Source of the DNA: Aelia acuminata
Lineage: Eukaryota; Arthropoda; Insecta; Hemiptera; Pentatomidae
Direction of reading: 5' to 3'
Assembly: GCA_911387785.2 (NCBI GenBank)
Contig: OU426979.1
Location: 76,583,533-76,647,532, forward strand
DNA: 64,000 nt
Part shown: one piece after another, positions 59,851-64,000 of the stretch
Layout of the letters: each line of letters starts with the position of its first letter
Position numbering within the stretch: the stretch's first letter is position 1
Notes under the pieces: model-generated
The model's database searches: none
Told to the model about the DNA's origin: nothing
What the model saw: the letters and a program-made list of their open reading frames with translations, nothing else
Position numbers and translations under genes: made by a program

Positions 59851-61107
59851 GGAACGAAAAATATTAGTTGGAAAGGATTCTCTATTTTCTTTTTCTATAT
59901 TTTAAATGAATAATAACAATAATAATAATATATTTCAAGTCAAAGCAGTTACAGTATACAGTCAACCTGAGACGTAATAGAGATATGGTATATTTTATGT
60001 AAAAATAGATTATTCTCCTATTGAAAGGAACAGTTGTGCACACTGTAAGATTTAATCTAAAAACGATACCTTGTGGCACGTAGCATCGTGATCAAAAACA
60101 ATAGATTAGCGATAGTTTGAATAAAAGTATAATCCTTGTTTACTAGGGACGTCTATAGGGGCTTTGGATATAACAATAATAATTTTATTTATACTTACTA
60201 GGGGGTAACAACCTGTCCGACCAAGGGCGCAAAAACACCGCCACGTTATTTTTTTTTTTCTTGTCCCTATAAAACTGGAAATAAATAAATTAAGATGAGT
60301 ATACGTAATGGAGCCACTACACAGGAGCAATGGAACAATAATGAATAGTACCTAATTTGCCATCGGTATTAGAAAGTGGTTTATTTTTTAAAATAAGTTA
60401 TGGTGCAGTTTATCCAAATATATTTGGAGAAGAGGGGCCGGACCTTCGCGTGATGGCTGTGCCTCAGTAATTTTTATTCCACCAAATAGCGGCAAACCAA
60501 GGCCCATTTTACTAATTATAAAACTGTTCATTTAACTTGAAAACAAAATTTATCAACGGATTTCAATTTTTACTTCTTAAAAAAAATGCGAGAATGTAAA
60601 ATAACATATTATTCTTAAGGATTATTTTTTTCATAACATAAAATAATCGCTAGTTACATACTGCTTGGTTTAGCTACCACTTAAATTGGGAGGTAAGTCG
60701 AAAACATCAAAAAGCAAGCCAGAGCGTACTTAATTAAGGGAAAAACTTTGGTGGTTCAATGTGATTACGGGACTAATCACACATTTGCGAAATCAAACTG
60801 TATGTCATTAGAAATCAAAGATTTTTATTAATAAATATAAACATATGTTATATTATATAAATTACATATAAATAACATCATATGTAAGAGGCAGATAATA
60901 TATAATATCGAAACATGAATTGACTCATTTAAGGATATCTAGATATTTTTTTCTGTATCCTTTGTGGAAGCTTAACTCGAAAAATCAAGAGGATGAAGAA
61001 AGACTGTAGTTTCTAGAAATAAAACTGGCAAAGAAACAAACACACCTCAGTACAGGTGAGGCAGCTTGAATGGGTTTCATGGGTGGGAAAATTTTATTAT
61101 TTTACGA
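59851..61107. other. AT-rich stretch, nothing recognised
   Basis: A consensus donor-like word (TTGGGAG, gtaagt) at about 60690 has an acceptor-like tttag 24 bases upstream but only 19 nt between. No other feature. Confidence 0.45.
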
Positions 61108-61262
61108 ATATCATGCATTCTACGGTGACATGTCCAAGTGGAAAACCTACCAGAATGCTCTGCCCAATTGCGAAACCAGAGCAAGGACAGAACTATTTAT
61201 TTTTTGTCCACTCGAAATGGGACTAGACTGCTAGGACCTTCCAGAGCTGACTACATTAGCTT
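61108..61262 (+). pseudogene. LINE RNase H C-terminal scrap
   Basis: The plus strand reads MSKWKTYQNALPNCETRART, ELFIFCPLEMG, then in another frame RLLGPSRADYISL. The pattern W..Y...L..C..[AT]R.....P followed by LLGLSRA....LVG is the tail of the RNase H domain in I/R1-type non-LTR elements. Short, frameshifted and dead. Confidence 0.45.
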
Positions 61263-61580
61263 AAAAAAAAAAAATAAAAAAAACACATCCCATTTCCTGG
61301 ACGTTCTAAGATAAATCGATGAAACGTCTGCAAACCAGATTATTCCTTTGTAAAATATATTAAAAAAAGTTAGTAGTGTTTATCATGGTTACTTGTCTCA
61401 CATTTTTTCTGTTATTGTATTCTCGATGATGGCGATAAATATTATTCTCAATCAATCCAAAGACTCGAATACCCGTAGAACCTGGAACGGCCCGGATACC
61501 TCACCAATTAGGGTGAGGATACGTCGGAGAGTCAAGAAGTAGTGGATTATCTGAGGAATGTTTTGATGCGGCCTAGGACG

Positions 61581-61594
61581 GTCGCTATGGCAAC
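61581..61594 (+). promoter_or_regulatory. Exact RFX X-box match
   Basis: GTCGCTATGGCAAC fits GTHNYYATRRNAAC at every position. X-boxes control ciliary genes when close to their start, but no gene is recognised next to it. Roughly one chance match is not surprising in a window of this size. Confidence 0.25.
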
Positions 61595-61599
61595 CAGCC

Positions 61600-62499
61600 A
61601 AACCCAGCTTAAAACTATTTATTTCTCTAGCCTATACGGTTCGTTCCCTCGCTCTTAGTTTAATTTTTTTTTTTCACTAGCTAGCTCTCAACCATCATTT
61701 CGGAAATTTTGTAATCAAATAAAATAAAAACTAAAATATTGATAAAACATATAATAATAAATAAAAAAATTGATATAATGAAGAATATAACATATATTAT
61801 TTCGCTCGATTGGAAGATGGATGTCGAAAAACGGAAATTTTCGTTTATGCATCTAATTAAATCTAGTTAAATGACTTCAAATCAAATTAATTTCCTTTGA
61901 GAAGAATTCAAGATTTTTAAATCCATTACTAGACTCTGTAGAGCAGTCAAGTCAATGTTAGCAATCATACAGCCGAGAGCTGCTGGCAGTAATGATCACA
62001 AAATACCAGATTTTTTTACAAAATTTCAGTTTATTGGATGGTGGCCTTCATTTTCCACACGAGCGATAACTACATTTTTTTACATGCCCCAGATCAACTC
62101 TTCACTCATTAAAAATGATTCTTGACTAATTACAGACGATCCTTGGAAATTAAATAACCTAACAGCGCATTCCATCTTATAATTGCATTTTTAATCCCAA
62201 AAATCAATAAGACATGTTAATGTTTTTTATATGTGATAAGAGGAAAAGTTATGCTTTATTTTTTAATAAGTTAAATAATTATTAATTTAGTTAATTCTTA
62301 CTAATTACATTAATATGTCGTTTGAATAAGTTTAGAACGGATGCAAGTTGCAGTAGCAAAATTCCAAAAATGTGATATATCTGAATGATGTTTTATTTAT
62401 ATGTAATCATCCTTGAATGCTTCTTTTTAGTTTGATATGTTATAGTTTTAGTGTCGAGGTAACTAGGAACCGTTGGAAAAATAATTGACAGAGAATTCG
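61600..62499. other. AT-rich stretch, nothing recognised
   Basis: No conserved frame. acagcgcattccat at 62163 is a short echo of the foldback-element arm. Confidence 0.5.
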
Positions 62500-62649
62500 T
62501 TTTTTACTTTCACTTACCTATATATGAAATATATAGTAAGTGGAAGTATTGCGATCGTGAAAATTTTCGACTTCCGGTTTTCAACGGAAATACACGTTTT
62601 GGGGTCCCCTGAGTCAAAATAACCAAGTCCCGCGAAATGGTCTGTGTGT

Positions 62650-62698
<49 letters not shown>

Positions 62699-63625
62699 CA
62701 GACTAGCTCAAAAACTATAAACCGTGGGAACCTGAAATTGGGTATTTAATGTAGGTATATGCCCGCGATGTGACAGCAAAAATTTCATCAAAATTTCTCA
62801 AAGGGAGGGGGTACTTTATTTAATAACTTTTTAAGTTTTTTTCGATTTTCTCAAAAACGGCTCTAACGATTTTGATTAAACTGAGCATTTGATATATTTA
62901 TATACCCGAGATATGACTGTAAAAATTTCATCAAAATTGATTAACCGGAGGGGGGACTTTACTTAATAAATGTTATCCCATTTTCACGTGTTTTTTTTTT
63001 ATTTACTCAAAAAGGGATTTAACGATTTTAATCAAGCTTGGTATTTGATGTATGTATATGACCGTGGTGCGACAGCCGAAATTTTATCAAAATTGGTTAA
63101 ACGGAGGGGGCACTTTACTTAATAACTGTTGTCTCATTTTTACGTGTTTTTTTATTTACGCAAAAACGGTTTTAACGATTTTGATCAAACTTGGTATTTG
63201 ATGTATTTATATGCCAAAGATGTGATAACCAACATTTCATCACAATTGATCAACCGGAGGGGGGACTTTACTTAATAAATTTTGTATCATTTTCACGTTT
63301 TTTTTTTTTATTTACTCAAAAACGGTTTTAACGATTTTGATCAAACTTGGTATTTGATGTATTTATATGCCCGAGATATGACTGTAAAAATTTCATCAAA
63401 ATTGATCTAAGGGAGGGGGGACTTTACTTAATAAATTTTGTATCATTTTCACGGGTTTTTTTTTATTTACTCAAAAACGGCTTTAACGATTAACAAAACT
63501 AAGATATGAATGTAGAAAAATGTGTGACTTTGGAAAATGATATTTAGCAAAACACGTCAATTTCTAATCTAAGTAAGTTGGTAAGTGAAAGTTGTGTGTT
63601 GCGCGCACGCACCAGATTTTTTCTT
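62500..63625 (+). repeat. Family R, copy F, most complete copy
   Basis: The left end has a palindrome (cacttacctatata..tatatagtaagtg, 62514-62543), then aagtattgcgatcgtgaaa. Next come a TG tract (62641-62697), about four tandem units (62820-63490) and the right end taagttggtaagtgaaagttg with tgttgcgcgcacgcacc. CTTTCACTTACC occurs inverted at the two ends. No coding sequence. Confidence 0.85.
62820..63490 (+). repeat. Tandem array of about 155-bp units inside copy F
   Basis: The word acgat(ttt) recurs at 62866, 63022, 63175, 63331 and 63486 (spacing 153-156). Each unit holds a gatcaaacttggtatttgatg block and a cggagggggg(a/c)actttactt block. Confidence 0.9.
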
Positions 63626-64000
63626 AGGTATCTGTTTTTCATCTCAAACATTTCAACTAAAACAATATATATAAATAATGCTTAATTTATCAATTTAACG
63701 TAAGTATACACTCTCTTGGTTATATTTCACCAAGAGGTTTCCATACACAGTAAAAGTTTCCATCATTTCGCTTATACTGTCAATGTATTATTAGTAAGTG
63801 CTCTCTTACTAATAATACAAGAGAATCAAATAAGAGATTTCGCGCAAAGTTTTATCAGATATACTTTAAATTGTTTATTTCATTTATTTAAATAAAAACA
63901 TAATATAATAAATGAATTCATTATTAGGATGAAAGAGCCCACTGGTAGGGCGCTAAGGACTGCCAAAGAAAAGTCTCTACGGATTATTTATATACCCTTT
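63626..64000. other. AT-rich stretch, nothing recognised
   Basis: Contains a short inverted word pair around 63785-63825 (tattattagtaag, cttactaataata) that can form a hairpin. Nothing else is seen. Confidence 0.5.

Overview
The window is AT-rich, repeat-dense nuclear DNA from an animal, most likely an arthropod and probably an insect. The reasons are Jockey-type non-LTR elements with the PRE/three-zinc-knuckle ORF1 typical of arthropods, a Ty3/gypsy element primed by tRNA-Lys, mariner and Helitron relics, tRNA-derived repeats, many microsatellites and eukaryotic splice-site architecture. The order within the insects is not resolved; a hemipteran is only a guess. I see no prokaryotic gene organisation, no operons and no complete conserved housekeeping gene.

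Layout. 1-1190: first copy of a dispersed repeat family (called family R here) that carries a CA microsatellite at a fixed site. 2959-3686: 3' piece of a Jockey LINE. 5.3-10.9 kb: mostly unrecognised AT-rich DNA with a few short open frames, one candidate exon and a second Jockey scrap. 11123-17872: a nearly intact, young gypsy-class LTR retrotransposon on the minus strand, with 999-bp LTRs, 4-bp TSD, tRNA-Lys PBS, PPT, gag, a GGGAAAC slippery site and pol. 18-26 kb: mostly unique DNA with possible host exons, including a plus-strand Myb/SANT-like exon near 22.8 kb, and a tRNA-derived palindrome. 26261-27734: foldback element that has captured LINE coding pieces, followed by a MITE. 29-32.7 kb: two Helitron 3' remnants. 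33 kb: a second tRNA-derived palindrome. 36-39.6 kb: two more family R copies with very long dinucleotide tracts. 39.69-43.33 kb: a decayed Jockey element (minus). 45 kb: mariner relic. 45.7-46.9 kb: family R copy. 47.78-48.66 kb: 5'-truncated LINE with a 15-bp TSD. 49.94-51.19 kb: TIR element. 51.58-52.27 kb: broken N-terminal fragment of an ER Hsp70 (BiP/GRP78). 52.43-52.65 kb: tRNA-derived SINE. 53.75 kb: 36-bp minisatellite. 54.5-56.1 kb: decayed LINE. 57.41-58.55 kb: TIR transposon with a coding relic. 58.85-59.85 and 62.5-63.6 kb: further family R copies.

Most of the window is therefore transposon sediment. The best hint of a resident host gene is on the minus strand. It consists of an ATG-containing exon at 49063-49112, a well-bounded open exon at 33893-33978, a textbook recursive-splicing (ratchet) site at 25931/25932, and small candidate exons at 23387-23438 and 18011-18033. 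If these belong together, the window lies inside a gene with introns of about 10-16 kb that have filled up with mobile elements. This is inference from splice signals and reading-frame phase only; RNA evidence would decide it.
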